In this document: piece after piece, positions 6,681 to 16,206 of the stretch | Position numbering within the stretch: position 1 is the stretch's first letter | Layout of the letters: every line of letters begins with the position of its first letter | From: Candidatus Heimdallarchaeota archaeon | GTDB lineage: Archaea; Asgardarchaeota; Heimdallarchaeia; Hodarchaeales; Hodarchaeaceae | DNA: 64,000 bases | Reading direction: 5' to 3' | Assembly: GCA_011364965.1 (NCBI GenBank) | Contig: RDOB01000003.1 | Location: 1-64,000, forward strand | The notes under the pieces: generated by a model | Databases searched by the model: none | Seen by the model: only the letters and a program-made list of their open reading frames with translations | Told to the model about the DNA's origin: nothing | Program-made: the position numbers and the translations under genes

Positions 6681-7676
6681 TCATCTTTTTCTCTTTAACA
6701 ATAAACTCATTCCCCCAATCGGTAGGAATACTAAACCAAAAAAAGGTTCAGCTGGTAATGAAAGAGAACTTCGCAAAGATTCCGAATATGCCAATTGATA
6801 AGACTTGTATTCGGACTGCGCTTGTTCCTGTATCTCTTCAGAAAATAATGACTTTAGAAAATAACTATGACTACCCAATGATAATTCTGTAGTAAGATTT
6901 AGTAGCACTATCTCAGTATATTGATGCCAATAGGTTAAGTAAATAATCCGATTCTTTAAATCAAACACATTTGAGTAAAGAGTGTTTACAAAAGCTGTTT
7001 CAGCATGTGTTGCGTTCAATACATCAAAACATTGCTTAATGTCTAAGCTATGATTGTTAGTAAGCGCATTACTTAAAAGTTGAATGGCAGTATCGTATCT
7101 TTGGCAAGGCCAACTACCTTCCTGACTTCCCAAGTTAAAATTTGTTGATATTAAATAATTCCTAGCAGAATCTAATCTGGTAATGTTAAGTTCCTTGTTT
7201 ATACCAGGATGGACAACAACCGCGTTTCCTGTTGAATCCGCAAAATGGACTTGATATCCCATCTCGGACCCCCAGTAAAGTTTTGGAATTGTTTCAATAA
7301 CCTCACAAACATTTGAACAATACTTCATTATGTATAAAACCGCCCATTCATTTTGTTCTACTTGAGGATAACGGGGGGTGATCGGACATGATGGAATGGA
7401 ATTTGTATCAAAGGCAAGTCCCATTTCATTCAAACCACCTTGTGGAATAAAATTATCGAAACCTAAGTAACACACTCCAATTTCTGAATTATTTGACGGT
7501 TGAAACCAGATATAGGTGTTAGGATTGGTAGAATCCTCGTTATTTCCAAAAAATATATTATTTTGATCTATTATAGTGAAGATGGTGCATGCTGAAGCAC
7601 TATTCATCGATACCATGAAACTTAGAATGAGAATTACTCCTGTTTCTAGTAAAAAATTACGATTCAATATTTTCAT
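6681..7676 (-). CDS. Secreted choloylglycine/penicillin-acylase-like Ntn hydrolase with C-terminal anchor
   Basis: A linear amide C-N hydrolase of the Ntn family, predicted to act outside the cell. A signal peptide (MKILNRNFLLETGVILILSF...SASA) is followed directly by Cys in CTIFTI. Cleavage there would expose the N-terminal nucleophile the family needs. Downstream are FGNNED, the QGGLNEMGLAFD substrate segment and HPGINK. The C-terminus (PAEPFFGLVFLPIGGMSLLLKRKR) is a single helix with a basic end, like the other surface proteins here. A GTG at 7721 would add 15 residues before the signal peptide, so the ATG at 7676 is chosen. The substrate cannot be predicted. Confidence 0.8.
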   Translation of the reverse strand: MKILNRNFLLETGVILILSFMVSMNSASACTIFTIIDQNNIFFGNNEDSTNPNTYIWFQPSNNSEIGVCYLGFDNFIPQGGLNEMGLAFDTNSIPSCPITPRYPQVEQNEWAVLYIMKYCSNVCEVIETIPKLYWGSEMGYQVHFADSTGNAVVVHPGINKELNITRLDSARNYLISTNFNLGSQEGSWPCQRYDTAIQLLSNALTNNHSLDIKQCFDVLNATHAETAFVNTLYSNVFDLKNRIIYLTYWHQYTEIVLLNLTTELSLGSHSYFLKSLFSEEIQEQAQSEYKSYQLAYSESLRSSLSLPAEPFFGLVFLPIGGMSLLLKRKR

Positions 7677-7820
7677 CTCTGATTTTATGAAATGATAGAG
7701 CTGTTGCTTGTAGGAGGACACACTAATTTCCTTTGTTATAAGAACTAAGTTTAAGGCACGGAAAAATTTTATAGATGCTTAGAAAATATTCCTATTAACA
7801 CTTAGTAGCTCTAATTGCAG

Positions 7821-8147
7821 TTAGGAAACGATAGTTGTAGTCTCTTTAGGTGGGAGTTCTGTTCGAATGATTTTCAGAACCAATCCTGCAGAAGTGGGAT
7901 CGGGGCATCGTACAAACTCTGTTGTTACCCCATTTTTGTTGATAACCTTTTCAAAAGGAGTTCCTGAATAAGTCCAAGGAAGTGTTCCATCGCACTCTAA
8001 TATTCGGATCATTGAATTCGCACTGTCTAAAAGCCAAGGACAAATCTTTGCTTTGTCAGCAGGATAAGCCAATTTTTCCCCTTTTTGATGATACGGGCAT
8101 CCACTCTCAAAAATTTCTAATTCAATTGAATATTGTTTTCTTGTCAT
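7821..8147 (-). CDS. TIGR04076-family small protein
   Basis: About 108 residues with the pattern of the TIGR04076 family. There is a Cys near the N-terminus (GCPYHQKGEKL), CPWLLDSANSMIRIL in the middle, a C-x-G-T-L-P-W segment and RCPDPTSAGLVLKI near the end. The spaced cysteines suggest a small redox or metal-binding protein; the family function is not established. An in-frame ATG at 8180 gives 11 more residues (MQNQSSTGVEI), but family members begin close to MTRKQYSIEL. It stands alone, between the Ntn hydrolase and the large surface protein. Confidence 0.7.
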   Translation of the reverse strand: MTRKQYSIELEIFESGCPYHQKGEKLAYPADKAKICPWLLDSANSMIRILECDGTLPWTYSGTPFEKVINKNGVTTEFVRCPDPTSAGLVLKIIRTELPPKETTTIVS

Positions 8148-8287
8148 AATTTCGACACCAGTACTACTTTGGTTTTGCATTCAGCTGGAGACTTTATTAT
8201 TACTTTCTATAATGGCAAACTGAATTCAGACTAGAGTAAAAAAGAATTTGGAGAAGAAGGATCTACTCCACTCTAGTTCTTTGATAT

Positions 8288-10705
8288 CTATTTACGTTTT
8301 CTAACCAAAAAAAAGATTATACCTAAAGCTCCAATTAAACTAAAGAATATTAAAAAGGGTAATACTTGATATTCATAATAGATTTCAGCGCCTAATTGAC
8401 TCACACGATTCCCTGCACTATCAATTACCTCTACTTTATATAATACATAAGTTCCAGATGATTGTCCAGGGATGATAGCAGTATAAAGATGATTTGATTG
8501 GCTTAATGTCATTGAGAAGGTCACCCAAGTAGTACCATTATCAATTGAATAAGAAAGATTTACATTTTCAACCCCACTGAGAGAATCACTTGCATTTACT
8601 GTAACTTTAACATCTAAACCTGGAAGTACCTCCCCTTTAGGTTGATGAGTTAGCTTATTAATTACGGGTTTAGATTCATCCACTTGAATTCCTGTGATTA
8701 TATTATGTGGTAATTCTTCATTTCCTGCTTTATCTACGCTCCAGTATTCCAATTTATTATTTTTTCCTTCTGTTAAAATCCGGGGTTGTCCATCCTGTGA
8801 GGTGCTTTTTATTAAACCATCATTTATACGGTAGTAAATACGAGCGACACCACATAAATCATCAGACGCAGTTAGATTGATCATTGGATCTTGGGTATAC
8901 CAGTCTGCTATATGATCAGTTTGCGTTACAGGGCTTTCTGTATCATAAGAAACTAGCATACTATCAACAACTACTCCATCGATAAGAAGTTGATTATTTT
9001 CAATCGTTAGCGTACCATTCGCAGGAGTCAAAACTGCAAGAATAGCTGTATCGGCAGGTATTGTTATATTAGTAAGCCCTGACACATCCTCTAATATATA
9101 ATCATCGATGGTAGCATCATAGATATCTTTGGTTTCCAAACCAATGTTTATCTCTATTGTTTTCTCAGTATCATACGGATTAAAATATAAATAAGTAGGA
9201 TAGGCTGCATCACGGAAATAATCGGTTTTTAGGCAATCTAGCTGCAATATTCTCTCCTCAGTAGTGGGAGATATTATTCCTCCGAAAATACCTACATGAG
9301 AACTACCATAAAGTCCTAAATTAGTAATACTTTCAGGATTTTGAGTCAAATACCTATCTTGATCAATATCACCAGTAGCTAAAGGGCTGATGCTTCCTCT
9401 TACTTTCCTCAATGCCTCATACGCAATCGAAGCATTTAGATCATAGATGAATGCCCAATCTTCACTATCCTGATGCAAGGCATCCAAGGCATTTGAGTAG
9501 AATAATCGAGCAGCATTAGCAGCATTCAACACATATTTTCCAATATCATGAGCAAATCGATCATCATATCTCACCAATGGCATTAAAGCCCCAACATTCT
9601 CAAAAGTGCCCATTGCGAAAGCATATCCTCCTCCATCTGTTGTAGAACCGTGTAACCCATAACAATCATATCCTCCCCAGTTCTCTGCTATTACTCCCCA
9701 ACCTGGCCGAATATTGCTTGGTTCGAATGCCCAATTGATGAGCTTGTCCACATCATAATTCAAACCCAATTCTGCATTCATTCGTGCTGCAGTAGTGACT
9801 CCATAAGGAAAAAGAACCTCATAGTAAGGATTAAAGCTGATTTTTTGTAGATAATCCATACACCATTTCGCAGCGGTGAGATACTTTGTTTGTCCCCATT
9901 TCAGATACGCAATATATTCAATCCACCCGATTGCAGCAGCAGCATCAGGTTCGTACCACCTCCCATTATTAACGGGTTCCATTTCACTAAAATCAAATGC
10001 AGTATGCAGAAAATTTGGTATAACCCAAGGATCTATTTGACCACCCATAGCAACACATGCATCATATAATCTGTCAGCTACTATTTGCATTTCATCTTGA
10101 AATTCTCCTGTATTGGGATAGAAATCTGCTAATTGATAAAATAAGATATTGGGGAACAATTCATACCAAAAGCTTCCCCCAGTCAGTGTTCTTCGATTAT
10201 TGAGGTATAAATATTCTCCTGAGTCAACATTAAACCATGGTTCACAGAATTCAGCCCAGTTATAGCCGTTTTGGTTGCTTTTGTTGATTCCAACTAGTGA
10301 TGCACTGATAACAGCAGCAATACAATTAATTGCTTCATCAGCGGGAGGTCTACCGACATATGAGGGTATACTGAAGCTATCACGGTTGAAACCATTCGGT
10401 TGTAGAGTATTCCAACTAATTAGAGGAAGATGAGTACCAGTTTTATTAAAATCAAAGATAAACGCGTCATAATCCTTGGCAACCTGACTCCAATTTCGCA
10501 TGGTATATGGAGTAGGGAGATTTGGCATCAATTGTACGCGACTAATTTGTCCTAGCAGAGTTAATTCCTGCTGAATTTGCTTTTTGGGAACTGTTTCAAA
10601 GACTTCAATTGGATTTTGGAAATCCATGGTAGCTCTAGATAAAAAAATACTGGAGAAAATTAGTAAAATCACAACTGGGATGAAATTTTGAATAGCAATT
10701 CGCAT
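8288..10705 (-). CDS. Large surface protein: helical glycosidase-like region plus Ig-like domains and C-terminal anchor
   Basis: An 805-residue exported protein. The N-terminus (MRIAIQNFIPVVILLIFSSIFLS) is a signal or anchor helix. Residues 40-470 are rich in Trp, Tyr and Asp with a helical pattern (WIEYIAYLKWG, AAKWCMDYLQKISF, ANAARLFYSNAL), reminiscent of alpha/alpha-barrel glycosidases. No known catalytic motif is recognised. Residues 570-770 look like two beta-sandwich domains of the OmpL47/bacterial Ig kind (YYRINDGLIKST; SGVENVNLSYSIDNGTTWV). The end (YEYQVLPFLIFFSLIGALGIIFFLVRKRK) is a membrane anchor. A sugar- or peptide-related role is inferred. Confidence 0.7.
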   Translation of the reverse strand: MRIAIQNFIPVVILLIFSSIFLSRATMDFQNPIEVFETVPKKQIQQELTLLGQISRVQLMPNLPTPYTMRNWSQVAKDYDAFIFDFNKTGTHLPLISWNTLQPNGFNRDSFSIPSYVGRPPADEAINCIAAVISASLVGINKSNQNGYNWAEFCEPWFNVDSGEYLYLNNRRTLTGGSFWYELFPNILFYQLADFYPNTGEFQDEMQIVADRLYDACVAMGGQIDPWVIPNFLHTAFDFSEMEPVNNGRWYEPDAAAAIGWIEYIAYLKWGQTKYLTAAKWCMDYLQKISFNPYYEVLFPYGVTTAARMNAELGLNYDVDKLINWAFEPSNIRPGWGVIAENWGGYDCYGLHGSTTDGGGYAFAMGTFENVGALMPLVRYDDRFAHDIGKYVLNAANAARLFYSNALDALHQDSEDWAFIYDLNASIAYEALRKVRGSISPLATGDIDQDRYLTQNPESITNLGLYGSSHVGIFGGIISPTTEERILQLDCLKTDYFRDAAYPTYLYFNPYDTEKTIEINIGLETKDIYDATIDDYILEDVSGLTNITIPADTAILAVLTPANGTLTIENNQLLIDGVVVDSMLVSYDTESPVTQTDHIADWYTQDPMINLTASDDLCGVARIYYRINDGLIKSTSQDGQPRILTEGKNNKLEYWSVDKAGNEELPHNIITGIQVDESKPVINKLTHQPKGEVLPGLDVKVTVNASDSLSGVENVNLSYSIDNGTTWVTFSMTLSQSNHLYTAIIPGQSSGTYVLYKVEVIDSAGNRVSQLGAEIYYEYQVLPFLIFFSLIGALGIIFFLVRKRK

Positions 10706-11187
10706 TTTCTAATCAATCCTTGGACAATGAATTCAGTAAAGGCATTACTCCAGCATTGGTATTTTGTTTTAATTTTTTGACCACTTAAATTCAGAGTTAA
10801 TTACCTCAAAAATCTCCGAAATGTGAAGATAAATAAGAGAATGTCCTTCATTAGGAAAAAATGCTTATAGAAATTCTTTAATTTCGGACACAGCTCTTGT
10901 GTAAGATTTATTGGTATATTCTGATCTTTATCTCCCTGTTATAGATGAATGAGAATTTGGGAAGAAATATTTTTCGGTAAAAATCCCCAATTTCTTGTTA
11001 ATAATTTGAACTTTTTCACTACTTAGTTCCAAAATTGTTTTTCCAAACTCCAAATCTATTTCCTACGATATTGTATTATTTTCGGAACTTTATATAAAGC
11101 CACTTCAAACTTGAATGAAATTTTATTATTAATTTGAAATTCGATTTGTATTTATTCTGATTATTTTTCTCCTTTTAATCGGTGTCA
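10706..11187. other. AT-rich divergent intergenic region
   Basis: About 480 bases between the surface protein and the acetyltransferase. Apart from the TATA-like palindrome at 11088-11099, no gene, RNA-like hairpin or long repeat was recognised. The length is unusual for this gene-dense window. Confidence 0.5.
11088..11099 (+). promoter_or_regulatory. TATA box for the acetyltransferase operon
   Basis: CTTTATATAAAG is a 12-base palindrome and a strong archaeal TATA match. It predicts transcription from near 11119 and an untranslated leader of about 70 bases before the ATG at 11188. Confidence 0.55.
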
Positions 11188-12078
11188 ATGGCTTTTAGAG
11201 ATTTTAAAGACTCAGATAAGGCAACTTTACAAGTTTTACTCTCGAACATTAACCTTTCAGCTCTTGAAACATGGAACACCCATTATCCAAGTGCGGTTAT
11301 AAAGAAATGCTTGATTTATGAAAGTGAAACTAATGCAGGGCAGATTACAGCGATCGAGCTTGATGATCAAATCACAATTTACCTTTCATTTTTAAAAGTT
11401 GTAAAAGAAAAAGAGATTTTGGATCAGATAAAAATAGAAATAATGGAAATAATTTCAAGAAGTGATCCAAACAATAATATTATCATCAGTGTTTGGGGAA
11501 AGAACGAAAACATTCTTTCTCTTTTTGATGATAAAAATTTTCAGGTTATCTCATCTGCTATCCTTTTTCGGTATACAGGTCAATGGCCAATTGAATATCC
11601 AGATAATATGCTTAAAGAGTTAGATTTATGTATTAAACCATTTTCTGAAAATGCTTTTGACCAATACATCAATCTATTAGATGATGCATTTGAAGAACTC
11701 CTACTTCGTAATAACCGTCCATTAAGACCTCATAGCATTCATAGAAAACGAATTTTAGAGGGTTTCAAAGTTTCCAATGAGCTTAAGAACTTCTATACCC
11801 TCTGGAATCACAATGAGCTAATAGGATTATATATTCTAGAAAATAACCATATTGATATGTTGGCAATTCATCCAAGATTTCAAAATATGAAATATGGAAC
11901 TCTCCTACTTAAGCATTCTTTAAATCTTTTAATAACAGATCGAAAGAACGGTGAAGTATATCTCTATATCCAAAAGATGAACACAAAGGCTCAAAAATTT
12001 TATCAAAACAGAGGATTTGAAGAAATCAGTGAATTTATGGATTTTCTATATCAGGAAAAAGAAGAAGAAGAAAGCTAA
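11188..12078 (+). CDS. GNAT-family N-acetyltransferase
   Basis: A 296-residue protein with a C-terminal GNAT domain. LIGLYILENNHIDMLAIHPRFQNMKYGTLLLKHSL supplies beta 4 and the acetyl-CoA pyrophosphate loop (the usual Q/RxxGxG/A appears as QNMKYGT). FYQNRGFEEISEFMDFLY supplies the last strands. The N-terminal 150 residues look like a degenerate second GNAT fold, as in tandem GNAT proteins. ATG at 11188 is preferred to GTG 11182, giving MAFRDFKDSD. The acceptor is unknown. A membrane acyltransferase-like gene follows after 63 bases on the same strand. Confidence 0.85.
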   Translation: MAFRDFKDSDKATLQVLLSNINLSALETWNTHYPSAVIKKCLIYESETNAGQITAIELDDQITIYLSFLKVVKEKEILDQIKIEIMEIISRSDPNNNIIISVWGKNENILSLFDDKNFQVISSAILFRYTGQWPIEYPDNMLKELDLCIKPFSENAFDQYINLLDDAFEELLLRNNRPLRPHSIHRKRILEGFKVSNELKNFYTLWNHNELIGLYILENNHIDMLAIHPRFQNMKYGTLLLKHSLNLLITDRKNGEVYLYIQKMNTKAQKFYQNRGFEEISEFMDFLYQEKEEEES

Positions 12079-12141
12079 AAAAATCTCCAATTTAGAAATA
12101 TTCAAAATTCTTAATTAATATCAAACTCTAAGGGAGTTATT

Positions 12142-13350
12142 ATGGAAATAACAGCTACAAAATCATCACAAAATAGATTCTATATTATTACTACTGATTT
12201 GATACAAGGTATATTTCTATTTTTCTTTGTTATCGGACATACAGGATTATGGTGGGATTCCACATTGGATGTACGATGGCCGAATATTCCAATCCTAGGG
12301 TCACTTCTTGTAACTTTCGCTTTAGTGATTCCACCAGGTTTTCTTTTCCTATATGCTTTTAATACAGTAAACTCCCTTCTGCGTCGTGAAACAAAGGAGG
12401 AAAGACTCAAAAGCCGTATACGCGTCTTAAAGCGAGGAATATTATTCCTGGCTATTGCAGAAATTGCAGAAGCATCTTCAGCTCTAGTGGTTTCTCCTGA
12501 GCATTTATTTAACTTTTTATTGACATGGGAACTGTTTCACATGTTTGGGCTGGCTAGTTTTGTAATTATTATAATTTTTGAACTAGCATGGAGAATCGAG
12601 GAGAAGTTTGGATGGAATTATAAAAAAAATGCCATGATGCTTATGCTAGGAACGGCTATTATTACTTTATGTCTCTATCTCATTTTTCATGACTACTCCC
12701 TGAGTACAAGAATTAAAGGATTGTACGTGGAACTCACTTGGCAATCTATTCTAGAAAGAGCTGTTTTCGAACTCGGTCAAGCGCCAATTATTCCATTTCT
12801 CACTTTCCCGATGGTTGGGGGCCTTGTATCTACGTTTTTGGATCTTCCATATAACTCTAAAGAGATCATCCGCCAACGAATGGGATATATTACTGGAATT
12901 GGGATAGTAGCTATGATCGTAGGATTTCTTTTATTAAGGATAGAACCTTATGTAGGGCCTCCTGTATTTTATCCTGCGTCTTCTCCGTTAGTATTCTTTT
13001 CAATTGGTAGTAACATTTTAATGAGTATGCTAGGAATTTATTTTCTTGATCTTGACTCTTTATACGGCAGGAAGCAGCCAAATAAAATACTTCTCCCAAT
13101 TGTTTTAGTAAGTAAGATAACTTTTACTGTTTACATTGTCCATAACTTTGCATATGTCATCCCCTCGGATCTTCCAATCATTCAAACACTCATTCCTAAT
13201 CTCAATATAGTTATTCTTGCTGGTTTCCTATATGCGTGTTTTTTTATCGCGATTGCAGCAATTTGGCAGAAATGGCGATTTAAGTTTAGCTTAGAATGGT
13301 GGATCGTGACTTTACAGAACAAATCATGGCTATGGTGGCTCAAAAATTAA
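12142..13350 (+). CDS. Polytopic membrane protein, DUF418/acyltransferase-like
   Basis: A 402-residue protein with about ten hydrophobic helices. The first helix region (DLIQGIFLFFFVIGHTGLWWD) has the Asp, Gly and His spacing seen in DUF1624/YeiB/acyltransferase-3 type membrane acyltransferases (D-x2-R-G ... H). Near the C-terminus FTVYIVHNFAYVI matches their late YxxH helix. The usual Arg after Asp is replaced, so enzymatic activity is uncertain. GGGAG (12131-12135) supports the ATG at 12142. It is likely co-transcribed with the GNAT gene. A role in acylating a cell-envelope component is plausible but unproven. Confidence 0.6.
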   Translation: MEITATKSSQNRFYIITTDLIQGIFLFFFVIGHTGLWWDSTLDVRWPNIPILGSLLVTFALVIPPGFLFLYAFNTVNSLLRRETKEERLKSRIRVLKRGILFLAIAEIAEASSALVVSPEHLFNFLLTWELFHMFGLASFVIIIIFELAWRIEEKFGWNYKKNAMMLMLGTAIITLCLYLIFHDYSLSTRIKGLYVELTWQSILERAVFELGQAPIIPFLTFPMVGGLVSTFLDLPYNSKEIIRQRMGYITGIGIVAMIVGFLLLRIEPYVGPPVFYPASSPLVFFSIGSNILMSMLGIYFLDLDSLYGRKQPNKILLPIVLVSKITFTVYIVHNFAYVIPSDLPIIQTLIPNLNIVILAGFLYACFFIAIAAIWQKWRFKFSLEWWIVTLQNKSWLWWLKN

Positions 13351-13368
13351 AATTAAAGTTAACAACCA

Positions 13369-14250
13369 TCATTTCTTATGAATCTTGAAGGTACAAACAT
13401 TATCTCCAGAAGCTTTACATGTTTCCTCGATCACATATAATCGGGGATTATCAAAGCATCCCTCAATAAATCCAGCGAAAAAATGGCACATCGGTTTGGT
13501 CGATTGTTTTCCTCTGCAAACAGGACAAATAGTAAAAGTATACAACTGATAAGTTGAATTGAATTTCGTAATAGAAATTTCGTTTAACAGGTTCAATACT
13601 TCCTTTTGGCTAAGGCCTATACGCTGCTTGTATTTAAAATTGGAAATTTCAATTCCAAGATAAATACCGAGAGAAAACATAATTTGATCTTTATTTTCAA
13701 CCGTATATTTCTCATCTAGCAACCTGATCATGCGTATCGTATCATTTGGAAAGCCAGAGATCAGAGTTTCCCCTTCATTCACCAAATCTTCTATAATTTT
13801 TAGGGAGATCTCTCTCGGAAGAAAATTGAATAGGTTAGTGTGTGATTCATATAATTTGATGAGGGTTTGGTAAATCTCCATAACTACTTTTTCAAACGCA
13901 GAGAATAAGCTACTTTCGACGAGGGAATTTGGATTGGCTTCAATTAGACTTAAATATGAATCTAAAAATGCCTGCTTAATTTGCTGATTTAAAAATCCTC
14001 CAAGTTGGTTCCCTCGAGAACCACTACTGTGAACAGCAAATATGAGGTCATTATAAAGGCTAAATTGAAGCATACCGTCCTCAATATTAATAGATTCCAG
14101 ATCAGCCTGAGTAACTTCTTTAATAAACATATTAATTGCACTTGATATTCCAGCAAACAAGATTTGATTCATTCGTTCTTCTGAAACATCAAAAGTCATG
14201 CTAAAGATCGGTAAGCCTGTTTTCAGAAAAATATATGCCCCATTAATCAC
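13369..14250 (-). CDS. V4R-domain protein with N-terminal roadblock/longin-like domain
   Basis: A 293-residue soluble protein. The C-terminal third (SLGIYLGIEISNFKYKQRIGL ... ICPVCRGKQSTKPMCHFFAGFIEGCF ... ETCKASGDNVCTFKI) is a V4R (4-vinyl reductase) domain with its typical Cys residues and C-x7-C end, a small-molecule or metal sensor fold. The N-terminus (MINGAYIFLKTGLPIFSMTF ... LQFSLYNDLIFAVHSSG) resembles a longin/roadblock fold; this is a weaker call. The start is GTG 14250. Two small membrane proteins precede it on the same strand with gaps of 6-22 bases, suggesting a sensor operon. Confidence 0.75.
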   Translation of the reverse strand: MINGAYIFLKTGLPIFSMTFDVSEERMNQILFAGISSAINMFIKEVTQADLESINIEDGMLQFSLYNDLIFAVHSSGSRGNQLGGFLNQQIKQAFLDSYLSLIEANPNSLVESSLFSAFEKVVMEIYQTLIKLYESHTNLFNFLPREISLKIIEDLVNEGETLISGFPNDTIRMIRLLDEKYTVENKDQIMFSLGIYLGIEISNFKYKQRIGLSQKEVLNLLNEISITKFNSTYQLYTFTICPVCRGKQSTKPMCHFFAGFIEGCFDNPRLYVIEETCKASGDNVCTFKIHKK

Positions 14251-14272
14251 ACTGGTTCACAGATCCATCAGT

Positions 14273-14656
14273 CTATCTTTCGTCTCCAAATAATCTATCA
14301 GAAAATTGATAGAAGTGATAAAAACTGATGATGAGAAGGAATATCGCCCCCAAAAACAAGAATAATCGACTTGGTTTCCAAAGAACATCATAAAACTCTT
14401 TTGGAGAGAACCAGAAAAACTCATCAAAAGCATCCATTGCCATTGAAATAATCCCAAGAAGGGAAAATCCCATAAGAGGCCGAAAAGTTTTTTTCCGTTC
14501 AATGACGGGATATTTCTTTGCAGCAAGAATTACTAAATATAATAAGGCAATGAAAGCGAAAACAGTCATAACATCCAGTAATGCCTTAATTATTGTTAAT
14601 GGTTCATTGGGGGGATGATATGTAATAGCTTCGGGTATTAAATCAAGTGTAATCAT
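14273..14656 (-). CDS. Small four-helix membrane protein
   Basis: A 127-residue protein with four predicted membrane helices, acidic/polar loops and motifs FRPLMGFSLLGIISMAMDAFDEFFWFS. It is similar in length and layout to the upstream neighbour (FGLLGISLHAVFDALDTLKWDIS), so the two are probably diverged duplicates. Each keeps a G-I-S-x2-x-(M/V)-x-D-A-x-D segment. No known family was recognised. It lies between its paralogue and the V4R gene in a tight cluster, so a membrane partner of the V4R sensor is a reasonable guess. Confidence 0.7.
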   Translation of the reverse strand: MITLDLIPEAITYHPPNEPLTIIKALLDVMTVFAFIALLYLVILAAKKYPVIERKKTFRPLMGFSLLGIISMAMDAFDEFFWFSPKEFYDVLWKPSRLFLFLGAIFLLIISFYHFYQFSDRLFGDER

Positions 14657-14662
14657 AATCTC

Positions 14663-14995
14663 TTACTCCCAAGCACTAGCTCCATAATTAGCTATCTTCC
14701 AGATTCCTATACCGATTAAAATAATTCCGAGGACGAAGAAAGATCCATCAAACAAGTTTAACCAATCTGTAAATTCTGAAATATCCCATTTTAAAGTATC
14801 AAGGGCATCAAAAACAGCATGTAGTGAAATCCCGAGTAATCCGAAGCAAATTTCATTCCAACCGTGGACAGTTAATTTGGGAAAACGTATACGGACTCTA
14901 TAACCAATAATAAGGGCAATAAACAGTCCTAATACAATTAAGACCTCAATGACTATAAGAAACAGATCTGCTGGATCTAAATAAACTAATACCAT
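14663..14995 (-). CDS. Small four-helix membrane protein (paralogue of next gene)
   Basis: A protein of about 110 residues with four hydrophobic helices and the shared segment GLLGISLHAVFDALD. The ATG at 14995 follows a GGTGA by four bases. A GTG at 15034 would add 13 residues and cannot be excluded. It is the first gene of the three-gene V4R cluster. Function is unknown. The conserved acidic residues inside a helix pair (H, D, D) could bind a metal or carry protons; this is speculative. Confidence 0.65.
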   Translation of the reverse strand: MVLVYLDPADLFLIVIEVLIVLGLFIALIIGYRVRIRFPKLTVHGWNEICFGLLGISLHAVFDALDTLKWDISEFTDWLNLFDGSFFVLGIILIGIGIWKIANYGASAWE

Positions 14996-15215
14996 GTTTT
15001 CACCAAGGAGGAATCTTTTATTGAATAGATTCACTCTCTTTATTTAAAATCTTTAGAATGCTAGTTTGGTAAAAATTCTTTTGTTATATGCATTTTACCC
15101 AAGTAAAAGATTGAAATGTAATAATTGGAGATTATCTGACTTTAAGATAGTCCTTTATTATTGAATAACCTTAAAGGTGGAAATAGAGAATCTATTCAAG
15201 AATCTTTAGCTCGTT

Positions 15216-16097
15216 TTATTCAGGATATAAAGGTATAAATCCAGCACTTGTTGCTTGTTTAACTAATTGCAGTTGTTCTTCTTCATGAAGGATTTTAAAT
15301 CTTTCAAGAGCATTAAAAATATTGGGCCATAAAGAAACGTCACAAGGTATTGAATAGGTAGTCACACCTGGCTGGGAGAGGGTGTAATATAGTAATGCAT
15401 CAATCCATTCTTGCTTTGTCATTGGTTCATACCATGTTCCCAAATTTGGCTTTCCTACCCATCTGCGTTGAGATATCGCCTTAATCGCGGTTACACCTAT
15501 ATCAAGCTCTATAGCTTTTTGGAGAACAGGCCGAAAATCATTACTTGGGTCTATATGTGTTAAAGCTGCGATATAAACAGGTAGAAGAATCGTACTAAAG
15601 CCATCAAATTTCTCCAATGCTTCGAGTATGATACGCATATCATTATGACAAGTAATTCCAATATGATTGATAAGACCAGTTTCTTGTGCTTCTTTAAATG
15701 CTTCCAGGGCTCCCTCCTTTCCCAGAATTTGGTTCAGTTCCTCCAATGACGAAACAGCGTGAAATTGATAGGAATCAAAAAATTCCACTCCTAATCGTTT
15801 TAAAGACGCGTGTAACTCGATTTCAGCCCCCTTTTTAGTTCTTTCCATAGTTTTCTCTGCAAGGAAGATTTTATGCCTATTTTTTTTGGCCCAAGAGCTA
15901 AAACGCAGTTCAGCTTCTCCATATGTAGGAGCAATGTCAACAATATTTATCCCCAGCTCAAATGCTCTTTGTATAGCTTGATCAGCTATTTTTTGATAAT
16001 TTTGAGGGCCTTTTTCATGCAACCAACCCAATCCACATCCCCCTAGCGTAAGAATTGAGGCATTAAAACCAGTTTTCCCAAATCGACGAGTTTCCAT
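15216..16097 (-). CDS. Aldo/keto reductase family oxidoreductase
   Basis: A 293-residue TIM-barrel NAD(P)H-dependent carbonyl reductase. It starts METRRFGKTGFNASILTLGG and shows the catalytic tetrad: Asp in NIVDIAPTYG, the Tyr five residues later, Lys in FLAEKT and His in SYQFHAV. The cofactor-binding end is less canonical: ITAIKAISQRRW appears in place of the usual Lys/Arg loop. The physiological substrate is unknown. The gene runs divergently from the methyltransferase gene, separated by 19 or 109 bases depending on which start the latter uses. Confidence 0.9.
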   Translation of the reverse strand: METRRFGKTGFNASILTLGGCGLGWLHEKGPQNYQKIADQAIQRAFELGINIVDIAPTYGEAELRFSSWAKKNRHKIFLAEKTMERTKKGAEIELHASLKRLGVEFFDSYQFHAVSSLEELNQILGKEGALEAFKEAQETGLINHIGITCHNDMRIILEALEKFDGFSTILLPVYIAALTHIDPSNDFRPVLQKAIELDIGVTAIKAISQRRWVGKPNLGTWYEPMTKQEWIDALLYYTLSQPGVTTYSIPCDVSLWPNIFNALERFKILHEEEQLQLVKQATSAGFIPLYPE

Positions 16098-16206
16098 TAA
16101 AATTTCAACCTATAGAATGACTCAAATACTTCTACGAAATTCTGCTATAATAATATTCTCAAGTTTTCTTATTTCTCGAAAAAAATTAGAGATCGTGTCA
16201 TTATCA

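Noticed and set aside
14257..14526. 89-codon frame inside the small membrane protein gene
   Set aside because: The 127-residue frame has four clean helices and a paralogue next door; this is the alternative frame.
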